Shown here: piece by piece, positions 35,159-45,863 of the stretch
Layout of the letters: every line of letters begins with the position of its first letter
How positions within the stretch are numbered: the stretch's first letter is position 1
Origin: Oreohelix idahoensis
Taxonomy: Eukaryota; Mollusca; Gastropoda; Stylommatophora; Oreohelicidae
Length of the DNA stretch: 64,000 nt
Assembly (NCBI GenBank): GCA_024509875.1
Contig: JAMPIV010008099.1
Location: 121,711 to 185,710, forward strand
Direction of reading: 5' to 3'
The notes under the pieces: generated by a model
Database searches by the model: none
The model's input: only the letters and a program-made list of their open reading frames with translations
Told to the model about the DNA's origin: nothing
Position numbers and translations under genes: made by a program

Positions 35159-38100
35159 ATGTCTACATTAGATTATTTCATTGCACAAGGAAAATCTCTT
35201 GATAAGACTGGAAAAGACTTAGAACAATGGGCTGTTGCTCAATATGACAAAGCATTAGCTGCAGAAGAGAAAAAAACTGCTGCTGCTGTTGAAGAAAGAA
35301 AAGCTGCTGCTGAGGAAAAAAAAGCTGCGGCTGAGGAGAGAAAACTTCAAATAGAAGAAAAAAAAGCTGCTGCAGAAGAAAGGAAAGCTCTAGCTGAAGA
35401 AAAAAGATTAGAAAAAGAAGCTGATACTGCTGCTGAACTTAAGAAATTGCAGATGCAAGTGGAGGAAAGGAGATTTGAGGCAGAACAGAAGAAATTAGAA
35501 GCTGATGCAGAACAGAAAAAATTAGAAGTTGCTGCAGAACAGAAAAAATTAGAAGTTGCTGCTGCTGCAGAACAGAAAAAATTAGAAGCTGCTGCTGCTG
35601 CAGAACAAAAAAAATTAGATAGAGAAGCTGAAGAGAGAAAAGCAATAAGAGAACATGAGTTTGAATTAGAGAAATTAAAATTGACATGTATGAGTAATGT
35701 TAATCAGGCATCTGGTGGTAATGGTAAACCCTTTGTGTACAAGGTCAAGGTACCAGCGTTTAACCCTACCAGTGATGACATAACATTTTGGCTTTCTAGA
35801 TTTGAACGGGCTTGTCGATCTCATAATGTTGACAAATCACAGTATGTGAATCAGTTGTCTGAAAATCTAAAAGGGGAGTCTCTAAGTAAGTTATATTTTG
35901 TTGAAGAGGCCGACAAAGATAATTATGATGCTGTTAGGGCAGCTTTGATAAAGAGATATCAGCTGTCTGAGGAAGGTTACCGTCTTTTGTTTAAAACAAT
36001 GAGACCTGAGGTAGGTGTAGAATTCTCAGATTTCATCTCAAAAGCACGAATTACACTTTCACGATGGATTGAATTATCCAAAACAGAGAAAACATTTGAT
36101 GGTCTTACGGATTTATTGCTAAGAGACAAGGTCATGTCTTCTGTAAATAAATCATTCCTAGAGTTCTTACATGAGCGTAAACCTGGTACAATAAAGCAAA
36201 TGGAAGAATATTGTGACCAGTATGCCACGGCACACCCTGACATGATTCTTAGTAACTCTAACATTAAAGAGAGTATGCCAGTTGCTTCGGCAACAGAATA
36301 TAATCAGAATTACTCACACAAATTCCAAGGAGCTAAAAATAAATTTGATAAAAAGGTTAATTGGAATAAGTATCAAAACCAAGATAACCACTCAAATCAG
36401 GGTTCTTCTTCGAAGAACTGGAATCGGGCTGATAGTCCTCGACACGCGAGGGGTACCCATAATGTTAGAAATTCTCGGAAAGGGAGTAGCTATAGGAACT
36501 ACCCAAGTGCTTCATGGAGACAAAAGAAACAATATTACAGGGATACTCAATATAATGAGCATGATGATTATGATCATGAATATTATGATTCAAACCCAAA
36601 TAGGGGTTATAACAGAGGCAATAATAATTATAGAGACAATTATAACCGAGGTAGATCACAACACAAAAGACATGGTAAATCTTATTACCAGGCTAACTCT
36701 GCACAACAGGAGTTCCACGACACCGATAATCAGAATAATGATAAAAAAGACTCCAACAGTGTAGCAAATTCCGCTTTCGATTTTGCTAGAGCATCTGAGT
36801 GTTCGCAATGCAAAACATTATTCGATCCAACCACAGTGTCTACTTTAAGCTGCGGTCACCCGCTTCCCGCTCTCCATGCGTCAATTGCGCATAATGGAAG
36901 GGGTGCTCTTGTCTTTAATAGGGGCCTAATAGATGGTACTCCGGTATCAATTCTTTTCGATTCGGGGTGCACTACCATTGGAGTGAGGCAATCACTCGTA
37001 AATCCTTCTCGAGCTACAGGCAATATAGTCAAATGTGTAACATTTGGTGGCACATTGGAGAAGTACTCCACTGCCATTATCAATATTGCTACGCCTTTCT
37101 TTACAGGAGAGGTGCAAGCATGTCTCTTGCCGAATCCGATCGCTGATCTTATCATCGGTCGCATTCATGGAGTGAAAGAATGCACTCCACAGCAAATTTC
37201 TAATTGGGAAAATGTTAATATGCAATCTGCTAATGCAGTAATCACTAGGGCTCAAGCTCTTAATATGCCACAATCTTCACATTCTGAAGATAATGATGCG
37301 CAGATCCAAGATGATCCCTTGGAGATTTCCCACGATTCCTTTATCAAACAGCAGGAAGATGATCCTACTCTAAAGAAATTCTTTACTCTGGCAACAAAAG
37401 GTGATCCGAATAAGGATACAAATCGTAAATCTTGGATTACGATGAAGAATGGCGTACTTGTACGTATGGTACAAGACTCCGCTAAGTCCATTCATTCTCA
37501 AATCCTTGTGCCTAAAAATATGAGAGTTAAAATCTTACAGCACGCTCATGATTCGCAGTGTGCTGGACATATGGGTTTTTCCCGTACTAAAGCTAGAGTT
37601 CTTCAATCTTTCTTTTGGCCTGCTGTGAATAAGGACATACGAATCTATTGTCGATCTTGTAAAGTATGTCAAGAGATTAAATCCAGAGGTCCACGCCATG
37701 ATGCACCTATTCAGGCTGCAGACATTCCCATTCGGCCATTTCAAAAAATGGCGATAGACATCATTGGTCCATTTAAGATAAAGTCTGCTAGAGGACACCA
37801 ATTTATTTTGACGTGTGTTGATATGTGCACACGTTGGCCGGAGGCTGTTCCTCTAAAGAGCATAACTACTGCTGATGTCGCAGATGCTCTTTGGTTAATA
37901 TTTTCTCGTCTGGGGTTTCCAGCAGAAATATTATCCGACCATGGTACCCAACTCATATCGGATACCATGTCTCAAGTAATGTCGACTCTGAAGATAGAGA
38001 GATCGCTGAGTAGTATTTATCATCCTATGTCCAATGGGATGGTGGAACGTTTGAATAGAACTCTGAAAAACCTACTAGGTAAGATAACAGAAGATCATCC

Positions 38101-40138
38101 TCAGGATTGGGATAGGGTTTTACCCGCGGCTCTCTTTGCATATAGAGAGGTCGCCAACGAACATACAGGATTTTCTCCCTTTGAACTTGTCTTTGGCGCG
38201 AAACCGCGAGGTCCTATGTCCTTACTTCATGATCTTATAACTGCTGATAATATTGTCGATGACACAAAATCCTCTTATGAATATGTCATCGCACTTAGAC
38301 ACAAGATTATTGAAGCATGCAAATTGGCAACTGCTTCTTCTGAATTTGCGAAACAGAAGGCAAGGGAATTTGCCAATAAAAAGAGATGTTTGCGACAACT
38401 TTGTCCAGGTGACAAAGCATTTGTCTTGCTACCTTGTAGGGAAAATAGACTTCTCATTTCTTGGAAAGGTCCGTACGATATAATATCAAAAGTTTCCGAT
38501 GTTGACTATATCGTCGATATTGACGGGAAGCGTAAAACCTTCCACATCAACATGCTCACGGAATTCCATGAACGTCCTGATTATTTACAACCTGTTTTCC
38601 AGGCAACGGACGATTTTCCAGTCCAACATGGACAGTACTCATCTCTGTCAGTAATACAGGATGAGGAAACGAGTTTCTCGGATGTAAATTTACCTTTTCC
38701 AATGATTCCTCTTCACTCTAATGAATCATGGAAAGATGTTGCAATTTCTCCAGAATTATCTCCAGGACAGCAGAAACAAGTTTCTACTATGTTAGAACAA
38801 TTTCAGGATGTCCTTACTGACATTCCTGGTCAAACTGATGTCATTCAACATGACATTATTCTTACTGACCATAGTCCTATAAGAGTCAGACCGTATCCTA
38901 TCCCAATACATTTTCAAGCACAGGTAGAGAAAGAGTTAGATGAGATGATAGAGTTAAAAATTATTGAACCATCCACATCAGCATATTCTTCGCCGATGGT
39001 TATAGTACGGAAAAAAGACAATAACATACGTCTTTGCGTGGATTATCGCAAATTGAATCAAGTGACTAAATTCGATGCTGAACCTATGCCTTTACTAGAA
39101 GAGCTACTTACGAGACTATCGAATTCTCACTTCTTTACTAAACTCGATTTGTCTAAGGGATATTGGCAAGTTCCACTATCCGAACACGCCAAACCGTTTA
39201 CTGCTTTTTCGACGCCTAGGGGTCTATTCCAATGGAATTTCATGCCTTTCGGTCTTATGAACGCCCCTGCTACATTTGTACGCATGATGCGTCGAATCCT
39301 ATCTCATCGCTCAGATGTCATTGCGTATCTTGATGACATCTGTCTTTTCAGTGATACTTGGAACGATCACTATAATGGTATAAATGAACTATTGTCTATC
39401 TTACGCGAGCATAACCTGACAGCGAAACCATCGAAAGCATGTATTGGTTTTAGCGAAATATCTTTCTTAGGACACCGTGTTGGTCATGGGTTCCTAAAAA
39501 CAGAAGACCATAATACAAGTAAGATACTTAACATTTCTATTCCTAAGACTAAAAAGCAAGTACGAAGTCTCTTAGGTCTAATACAATTTTATGGACGATT
39601 CATCCCGAATCTGTCCTCCATTATGTCACCTCTTTCTTCCTTGCTAAAGAAAGGGTCTCCTAATGTAGTCCATTGGACTCAAGAATGTCAATCCTCTTTG
39701 GATAAGGTTAAAACTATGTTTTCTACTTCACCTATCCTAGTATTGCCTTCTAAGGATAAGACATTTATTCTTCGTAGTGACGCTTCATCCACCGGGATTG
39801 GAGCTGCACTAATGCAAGAGTACTCTGGAACTCTGCATCCTGTGATGTATATTTCTCGGAAATTAAATGCCGCAGAGAAGAATTACTCGGTCCTAGACCG
39901 TGAATTATTGGCTATGGTTTGGTCAATCCTTAAACTGCAAAGATTTCTTCTGGGCGCGCATTTCATTGTGGAAACTGACCAGAAAGCTCTTACGGCTATT
40001 CAGAGTAAAAATCTGAAGAGCGCGAGATCAACGCGATACGCGATTGCTCTACAGCCATTTCATTTTTCGGTGCGAGCTATCCGTGGGTCAGAAAATGTGA
40101 TGGCAGATATTTTGTCTAGATGCCCACATGATTCATAA
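35159..40138 (+). CDS. element 1 gag-pol polyprotein, PR-INT-RT-RH order
   Basis: One 1659-codon ORF. Residues about 28-185: charged coiled coil of repeated Ala-Glu-Glu-Lys-Lys and Glu-Gln-Lys-Lys-Leu blocks. About 190-385: alpha-helical capsid-like region. About 410-530: Asn/Arg/Tyr/Gly-rich basic segment with no CCHC knuckle. About 560-580: Cys-x2-Cys ... Cys-Gly-His. Protease: Asp-Ser-Gly at 601-603. Integrase: HHCC zinc site about 795-837, catalytic Asp867, Asp927 and Glu963 (35 residues between the last two), then a Gly-Pro-Tyr module near 1100. RT: Tyr-Leu-Asp-Asp at 1390-1393. RNase H: first Asp at 1541. All catalytic residues checked are present and there is no stop or frameshift, so it may be active. 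Integrase before RT is the Gmr1-like order. Gag and Pol share a frame, so processing must rely on the protease. Confidence 0.95.
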   Translation: MSTLDYFIAQGKSLDKTGKDLEQWAVAQYDKALAAEEKKTAAAVEERKAAAEEKKAAAEERKLQIEEKKAAAEERKALAEEKRLEKEADTAAELKKLQMQVEERRFEAEQKKLEADAEQKKLEVAAEQKKLEVAAAAEQKKLEAAAAAEQKKLDREAEERKAIREHEFELEKLKLTCMSNVNQASGGNGKPFVYKVKVPAFNPTSDDITFWLSRFERACRSHNVDKSQYVNQLSENLKGESLSKLYFVEEADKDNYDAVRAALIKRYQLSEEGYRLLFKTMRPEVGVEFSDFISKARITLSRWIELSKTEKTFDGLTDLLLRDKVMSSVNKSFLEFLHERKPGTIKQMEEYCDQYATAHPDMILSNSNIKESMPVASATEYNQNYSHKFQGAKNKFDKKVNWNKYQNQDNHSNQGSSSKNWNRADSPRHARGTHNVRNSRKGSSYRNYPSASWRQKKQYYRDTQYNEHDDYDHEYYDSNPNRGYNRGNNNYRDNYNRGRSQHKRHGKSYYQANSAQQEFHDTDNQNNDKKDSNSVANSAFDFARASECSQCKTLFDPTTVSTLSCGHPLPALHASIAHNGRGALVFNRGLIDGTPVSILFDSGCTTIGVRQSLVNPSRATGNIVKCVTFGGTLEKYSTAIINIATPFFTGEVQACLLPNPIADLIIGRIHGVKECTPQQISNWENVNMQSANAVITRAQALNMPQSSHSEDNDAQIQDDPLEISHDSFIKQQEDDPTLKKFFTLATKGDPNKDTNRKSWITMKNGVLVRMVQDSAKSIHSQILVPKNMRVKILQHAHDSQCAGHMGFSRTKARVLQSFFWPAVNKDIRIYCRSCKVCQEIKSRGPRHDAPIQAADIPIRPFQKMAIDIIGPFKIKSARGHQFILTCVDMCTRWPEAVPLKSITTADVADALWLIFSRLGFPAEILSDHGTQLISDTMSQVMSTLKIERSLSSIYHPMSNGMVERLNRTLKNLLGKITEDHPQDWDRVLPAALFAYREVANEHTGFSPFELVFGAKPRGPMSLLHDLITADNIVDDTKSSYEYVIALRHKIIEACKLATASSEFAKQKAREFANKKRCLRQLCPGDKAFVLLPCRENRLLISWKGPYDIISKVSDVDYIVDIDGKRKTFHINMLTEFHERPDYLQPVFQATDDFPVQHGQYSSLSVIQDEETSFSDVNLPFPMIPLHSNESWKDVAISPELSPGQQKQVSTMLEQFQDVLTDIPGQTDVIQHDIILTDHSPIRVRPYPIPIHFQAQVEKELDEMIELKIIEPSTSAYSSPMVIVRKKDNNIRLCVDYRKLNQVTKFDAEPMPLLEELLTRLSNSHFFTKLDLSKGYWQVPLSEHAKPFTAFSTPRGLFQWNFMPFGLMNAPATFVRMMRRILSHRSDVIAYLDDICLFSDTWNDHYNGINELLSILREHNLTAKPSKACIGFSEISFLGHRVGHGFLKTEDHNTSKILNISIPKTKKQVRSLLGLIQFYGRFIPNLSSIMSPLSSLLKKGSPNVVHWTQECQSSLDKVKTMFSTSPILVLPSKDKTFILRSDASSTGIGAALMQEYSGTLHPVMYISRKLNAAEKNYSVLDRELLAMVWSILKLQRFLLGAHFIVETDQKALTAIQSKNLKSARSTRYAIALQPFHFSVRAIRGSENVMADILSRCPHDS

Positions 40139-40519
40139 CTGTTATACAACTTTGATACAGTTGTTTCTATGTTGAAATGTGTACACATATGTAATATATC
40201 ATATATTGATTGTAACACTACTTAGCGGTTCATTGATATTTATTCACCGCTGATCTTTCAATGTTTTTCGTCTTTGATGATCATGATGTTAAGATATCTT
40301 AGATGAAATTTATGTATAAACTAATGTGGAAATTGTGTCATTGCTAATATTGTAGTATGCGTTGGTGACACCTCTCTGGAAATATTTATACTTAGAGAAC
40401 TACTTTCTCTAAGGTCATAAAACTTATGCTTATCATCTGCGCATTGTTATTGGTGCGTTGTGAGCCTATTGTATGTTGCTCCTAGATGTATTTCAAAAAA
40501 AAAAATGTACCATTTTTTT

Positions 40520-40540
40520 TTCCCGAGGGGTGTGGTAATC
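40520..40540 (+). promoter_or_regulatory. polypurine tract of element 1
   Basis: Purine-rich 'gaggggtgtggtaa' directly before the 3' LTR start at 40541, where plus-strand DNA priming is expected. Between the stop codon and this point lie 400 bases of AT-rich 3' leader. Confidence 0.6.
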
Positions 40541-42060
40541 TGTTGCGTGCATATTTTGACGCACATATTACAAAAATCGATATGGCTATTTAATATGGGA
40601 AAAATATAGACATTCATTCATTTGTGTATGAAAATGCTGTCTATGGTAAAAGCGAGATAATCCATGTTTGATTCACACTTTTGATTATAGGAGTAATCGT
40701 TCTGGATATTGATCCGGCGCAAGGATATTGCGCTTACGTTTGTACTTATTTTTTAGGGCCAGAAAATATATTAATTTGCTTATTGTGTTTATGGCCTGAA
40801 TTCATATGTATTACATATTATTAGTACAAGTAGAATCAGTCCTATATTGTATATTTTGGATGGGTAGGAGGGACTAGATTCTTGTTATTCCGGTCTAGCG
40901 GAAGTATGAGTTGTCTTGACAAGTCGTGATGAGTTCCGATGTACCGTGATAATGGCGGGTACGCACTTTTCAAAGGGCTGGTAGATTCTTAAGGAAATAT
41001 GATTCATGAAGTGGTTTTCTTCTAAAGGAGATGGTATCTCTACTATAGTTTATGTTAGAGACTCTCCTAAGGTACGGTACAATGTATAATTCGGACTCCA
41101 TGTATTGCCAGACCCTATTTTGATGATCTCATGTCGATTCGACCTAGATGGAACATTGTGCTTCGTATCGCTAGGGTCGTGTTTTGTATCGACGAAGATG
41201 ACAGACTTTCCTACAGCGGTTATGGCTACGTGAATTAACCTGATCACCGTAGAGCTGTATGGAAACATTTATGAAATCATTTATATACCCATTATAAATT
41301 AACTCTGGCTTATATTCTCCTTCCTATGAATGAGTGAACGACAACTCAGGGAGGCAGCCATGTTAGATTTCGGTCATCATATGTTTTGATCACTGCCAAG
41401 AGAACAGATTATTTATCCTATTATCGGACAGTGACAGGGAGATCTCAATCTTGCTAGAAACCCCCTCTTTCGTGGTTTCATAATATATGCTACAAACTAT
41501 GGACGTCAAGTAACTTTAGTTATTTACCGATCTGCCTTCACTGACGCGTTTAGTCAGATAGGGGGATGCGGCCATAATGTATCATGACATTGAACTTTTG
41601 ATGTACTGCCCATTATTTCTGAATGTGTCATGACTTCAGATCTGCTATGTATACCTACAAATTGATATGTCAACATACCATGATGTACTCGTATGTCCCA
41701 GTGTGTACGTCTGAATAAATTGAGTAAACAAAGATTCCAGCAGTCTGCATTGGTGCCTTGTAGACACAAGTGTATGAGTGGTTATATTGGTCAGCACACG
41801 AACAGTACACCATTCGCGGTAATCACACTCTACACTTCTACTTCATACATACACCATCCTGCGTCGGTTGAAGTGACCAAGTTTAGGGCCTGCTTCCCCT
41901 GGAGCCTTTGCCTTCCCTAACTCAGGACTAGGGTGAGTTACCCATTTACAGCTGGGTAGAATGGGGGCATGCCTGATCTCAACAACACACCACTCTTCCT
42001 TACAGAGCATACAGACTGACACTTTACAGATAGAGTGGAAAGAAGAAAAGAAACTTTACA
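40541..42060 (+). repeat. 3' LTR of element 1
   Basis: Near-identical to the 5' LTR. Visible differences include one G/T change near 40655, an A/G near 41213, A/G near 41490, a small group near 41962-41967 and a 'gata' length change near 42030. Confidence 0.95.
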
Positions 42061-42065
42061 GAGTT

Positions 42066-42713
42066 CTTGTGTTTTTGTCTTAGGTTAAATCAGATTTTTT
42101 CAAACTCTGTGCATATAATTACGAGATAAAACAAAGAAAACTCTTAGACTCAAACCCTATGTATCTGTGACTCGGGCGCCATCATCTGTTCTCTTAACGG
42201 GGCCGGGCTAAACCTAGAGTTACACTATAACGGGGCTATCATCCTTGCAACATTTCCTTTAATTTTTATGACTATGTGTATATGTATTTTCCTTGATGTA
42301 CTTTCTTTGATGTTGTGAGCCGATTTTTCCTGATATTAAAATCGCTCTTGAACTTAATAATCGTGTTTGGTCAGCTCGTTCTAGATAATATATATATCAT
42401 TGCTATAGTTTTCCCACGTCTGTGTGTTTACCTGTCGTCACGTGTATGTGCGTGCCTGTGAGTGATAGAAATATACGTAATATGTATATTGGTGTAGTCT
42501 GTCTGACGCTGTAACAACTGTTGTAGAAGATAGGTGAGAGAGAGAAGAATTCTTTTCGCTTTCAGAGACAGCAACTATATCAAATCTATCATCTCACGTG
42601 TGTGGAAATTCTATTACCTTTCACTAACTCTCACTGAGTCTATCACCTATTCAAACCTATTCAGAAGGGACCAAACCTAGTCTTAATTCTCCTATCGAAA
42701 ATCTACGACAGAG
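42066..42713. other. non-coding DNA right of element 1
   Basis: Continuation of the pre-insertion DNA. T-rich, no gene recognised. Confidence 0.4.
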
Positions 42714-43430
42714 GGTAACCACTGAAGGGCAATGGTTGATGACCTTTGGATGATGTTAAGCTCTGATCTGATCTCATTCATCATGTTATCATTTCTGGTG
42801 TTTTGTATTGACTCCAGTAATGATCTGCAGTCAGTGAAGATTACTATCTTATCTGGTGGTTGTTGTTCCGGTCTGGTGAAGATTTTCAGGGCTTGCAGTA
42901 GTGCCATAGCTTCTGCCCTGAAGTTGGAGGAGATCTTTCCAGTTGGGAAGGCCTTTCGGATGATCTTTCCATTTAGGAATCTTATAAAAATTCCCTCACC
43001 ACCGTTCTTTACTGCCCCCTCAACGGATCCATCTGTGTATGCGTGTGTCCACTCCTTCGGGTTGTACTTTTCTTCAATCATTTCTTGAGCCGAAGTTTTT
43101 AGTTGTTGAGGGGTCTGGTGGCCTTTCTTTTTTATTTCAGGGACTTCTGTGAAGATAGATATATTTCCATGGCAGTCGTCTGGCTCCTCATAATCAATTA
43201 ACATTTCAATCTCAGTAGGTTGTTTTGGGAGGAGGTCTTCATGGCATCGATGCAGATGTTTGGAGATGTTTATGAAGCTGGTTCTTTTCAGCCTGTTCTT
43301 TGTCAAACTATGGAGTTTGGCATGCATTGGATGACTTGGCATTCGTAGAAGCTTCTCACTGTGAGTGAATACCTTTTCCTCACGTCTGTCATTCAGAGAG
43401 CGGATGTTGGCGTATCAGAGGTTGACCGAA
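42714..43430 (-). mobile_element. LINE fragment encoding the first part of an RNase H domain
   Basis: The minus-strand frame of 216 codons reads Met-Pro-Ser-His-Pro-Met-His ... Leu-Thr-Lys-Asn-Arg-Leu-Lys-Arg, a typical spacer after RT, then Tyr-Thr-Asp-Gly-Ser, Phe-Arg-Ala-Glu-Ala-Met-Ala-Leu and Ile-Phe-Thr-Asp-Cys-Arg-Ser. These give the Asp, Glu and Asp of a LINE RNase H. Coding similarity ends after Leu-Gln-Trp-Leu-Pro-Ser, just before the final His motif. Both ends are lost, so this is a remnant. Confidence 0.8.
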
Positions 43431-43590
43431 ACACGTATAGAGAAGAAAACTGGATAAAGAAATGAGATTAACGAGTGAGACGTGGAAAGACTTGTAGCTG
43501 ATGGCACAGAACAAGAGGGCTTGGCATAAGTTTGTTGAAGGTTTATGTTCCTTGGGGGACTAAAGGGTTAATGTATGATGATGATGATGG
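43431..43590 (+). mobile_element. LINE 3' end with (GAT)n tail
   Basis: The plus strand reads Ala-Trp-His-Lys-Phe-Val-Glu-Gly-Leu-Cys-Ser-Leu-Gly-Asp then a stop, as at the end of the fragment at 18220, and finishes in repeated GAT triplets. It touches the minus-strand LINE piece to its left. Confidence 0.6.
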
Positions 43591-43855
43591 TATTGCTTGG
43601 CCTTTTATAAAGCCTTCGTTTCGACTCCTTCTCTCTCTCTCTTTCGCTCTTTCTCTCTCTCTCTTCTTCTCTTCTTCTAAAGCTCTCTTTCGCTGAAGGA
43701 TGGTGAATGCGTGTATATTTGTATGGGAGTTTTATATCTGTTTCTATGCATGGAGACATATCTGGAGTCATCCTTATATAACCACCAGCTATGCACAATG
43801 CTACAATATACATATGTGGAAGTGAACCTATGTCTGTGAGGCTAATTACACCCTC
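43591..43855. other. CT-rich stretch and spacer
   Basis: A (CT)n-rich block at about 43625-43680, then unrecognised sequence. Confidence 0.5.
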
Positions 43856-43870
43856 ATTGACTATTGAAAA

Positions 43871-44152
43871 GGAGTAGCGGTAGCATAGTGGTTAGTGCAC
43901 TGGCTTCCTAGCGCAGTGGTCTATGGTTCGATCCCCAGATGAGGCGGACAATTTTTAGGCCACAAACGGCTCCTGGGTCGACCCAGCCCCAAATGGGTAC
44001 CAGAGCTACTCTGGGAAGGTTAAGGCGGCCGGCGTGATGCCGACCACATCACCCCTCGTGTGCCGACGGTCAAGATAATATGGGCCTAACACCATATTCC
44101 CAATATGCCTCAATGGGCGTGTAACGGGTTCCTTTACCTTTTTTTTTTTTTT
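43871..44152 (+). mobile_element. complete tRNA-derived SINE (282 bp)
   Basis: ATTGACTATTGAAAA occurs at 43856-43870 and 44153-44167, exactly flanking the insert. The head 'tagcatagtggttagtgcac' is an A-box and 'ggttcgatcccc' a B-box, spaced as in tRNA genes. The middle holds 'ccccaaatgggtaccagagc' and 'ctctgggaaggtt', the same core as in the SINE at 17250. The 3' end is a T-rich tract ('acctttttttttttt') rather than poly(A). It is the best-preserved SINE here. Confidence 0.92.
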
Positions 44153-44167
44153 ATTGACTATTGAAAA

Positions 44168-44692
44168 CACCCACACACTTCCAGGGATTCCCCCTCTGGT
44201 GAAACGTGTTGAGAACCTAACATTGCACGTTAAGCTTGGAGAGGTCAATTGAGCCCAAGATATAATTCTTTGGCTTTGACCTGGTTAACTGCATGCAGGA
44301 GGATCTCACTATGGACTCAGTGACAGGCAGGGGGAAGCTGAGAAGTGGCTCTGTGCAGGACGTGACAATTCCTTGGATGAGCCTAAAACCAGAGCGCAGT
44401 ACTTTAGCTCTGCATAGTTGGAGACTCCCCTTGGATGGCGGGGAATGCACAGTATGCTACACACTTCTTACTCCTAGCTTGGGACCAGGCGTGACGATCC
44501 TTTAAAAACAAGACAAGCTGGAGAAACTGGAGCTCATGACTTCAACTCAGCACGCTTCGGAATAGCAGAAAAGTCACAGAAAAAGCCTAGATCTACAGTG
44601 TAGATAATACCTAGGAATCTTCAACTTGGTAGTGGCTGCAAAAGAGCGAGAAGATCTTCAGCCCTAGTTAAACAACAACAACAACAACAAAC
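44168..44692 (+). mobile_element. LINE 3' untranslated region with (CAA)n tail
   Basis: Non-coding DNA that ends in 'taaacaacaacaacaacaac' at about 44668-44690, the type of tail that closes the LINE fragment at 4533-4870. No coding part is recognisable, so the assignment rests on the tail. Confidence 0.45.
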
Positions 44693-45235
44693 ATTTCTGA
44701 TTCCGGAGATGAGCTCTGTTGAGATTAGCTAAATAAAATCTCATCGAATTTTCTCTGGATAATATACATTTTTTTTCCTCTGAAAGATCATTAAGTAAAT
44801 GCCCTGTCCTCTTTCTCACGTGTTATTTAAATATTTACACAATCCAGGTTAAAGATCTTGTGAATTAACACGGCACTTCCACTATTTGTATTCTCTCTTC
44901 AAATAAAGAAATCAATCTTGTTCAAATTTCAGCTTAAAGTGATCGATATGTTGAGTAGCTCCAGCCATATGTTTGCTTCTCTTGTGTATACATGCCTCAT
45001 GAAAGGTGTCAGACAAATAGGGCAATCACGAAGATGACGTGCTGCTTACTTTAGCTCCTGTCTGGGAATAGAGCTTTTACAGCAGTCTTTCGGAGTTTGT
45101 TAATCTGTGATGTAAGGGCCAGTTCAATACAGAACATGCTCATGTATTCCGTTTCCTCCCATGTGATCTTTCGATGAATCTTTAAGGCGATCTTTGATCG
45201 GTCAATTTCCTTCTCAACTCCACCTGAGACAAAAT
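44693..45235. other. non-coding DNA, nothing recognised
   Basis: AT-rich sequence before a tandem array. Confidence 0.4.
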
Positions 45236-45858
45236 CTTAGCTTGTTATGGTCTGACGTCAAATCCCTAATCTGTTATGGGTGATCTGATATCTGGTTGTA
45301 TTGCAGACAGTACTTAGATCTGTTATGGAGGATCTGGCGCCTGTTAGTGTTTAGACAATATCTTGTCCTCCCAGATGTTATGGTCGAACTGACATCTGGT
45401 AGTGTTACATAAAATACTTTAGTCTTTTAAGGACAGTTTGATGTAAGTTAATTTTGCAGACAACACCTTAGCCTGCCATGGATGATCTGATGTCTGCTAA
45501 TGCTACAGACAATACTTTAGTCTGTTATGGACAATCTGACGTCTTTTAGAGTTACACACATTACCTACGTCTGTCATGGAAAATCTGACGTCTATTAGTG
45601 TTACAGACACTATCCTAGTCTGTTATGGGCAGTCTGACATCTAATAGTTTTGCGGACAGTACCTTAGTCTGTTATGGACAGTATGACGTCTGTTTGTTTT
45701 GCAGACAATACCTTAGACTGTTATGGTCAAGGTGATGTCTGTTAATATTAAAGACAATACTTAAGTCTGTGGACGATCTGACATCTGTTAGTGTTGAAAA
45801 CAGTACCTTTGTTATGGACAATATCACGTCTGTTAGTTTTGCAGACAGTACCTTAGAA
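45236..45858. repeat. degenerate ~50-bp minisatellite, about 11 copies
   Basis: The unit carries 'cttagtctgttatggacaat' + 'ctgacgtctgttagt' + 'gttacagacaatac' with frequent changes and lengths from about 49 to 60 bases. It ends where the 3' LTR of element 2 begins, so the element landed in or at the edge of the array. Confidence 0.85.
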
Positions 45859-45863
45859 GGGTT

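Larger units (their letters stand above)
32342..42060 (+). mobile_element. element 1: complete Gmr1-like LTR retrotransposon (9.7 kb)
   Basis: Two direct repeats of about 1.5 kb (32342-33856 and 40541-42060) start TGTTGCG and end TTTACA. GAGTT precedes the left one (32337-32341) and follows the right one (42061-42065), a perfect 5-bp target duplication. Between them lie a primer binding site, a leader with repeats, one gag-pol ORF and a purine-rich tract. By eye the two LTRs differ at only about half a dozen places, so the insertion is recent. There is no env-like ORF. Domain order is gag, PR, INT, RT, RNase H, the Gmr1-like layout. Confidence 0.95.

Noticed and set aside
35439..35687. Minus-strand ORF rich in Leu and Gln opposite gag
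   Set aside because: Mirror of the coiled-coil codons of the true gag ORF. Other ORFs opposite or out of frame within pol (for example 36282-36764, 51550-51849, 63727-63999) are rejected for the same reason.
40139..40540. Envelope gene after pol in element 1
   Set aside because: Only 400 bases of AT-rich DNA separate pol from the 3' LTR, with no ORF. The same space in elements 2 and 3 is also empty of coding sequence.
43871..43945. Functional tRNA gene
   Set aside because: A and B boxes are present, but the segment is the head of a SINE bounded by target duplications, and the acceptor stem does not close into a normal tRNA.
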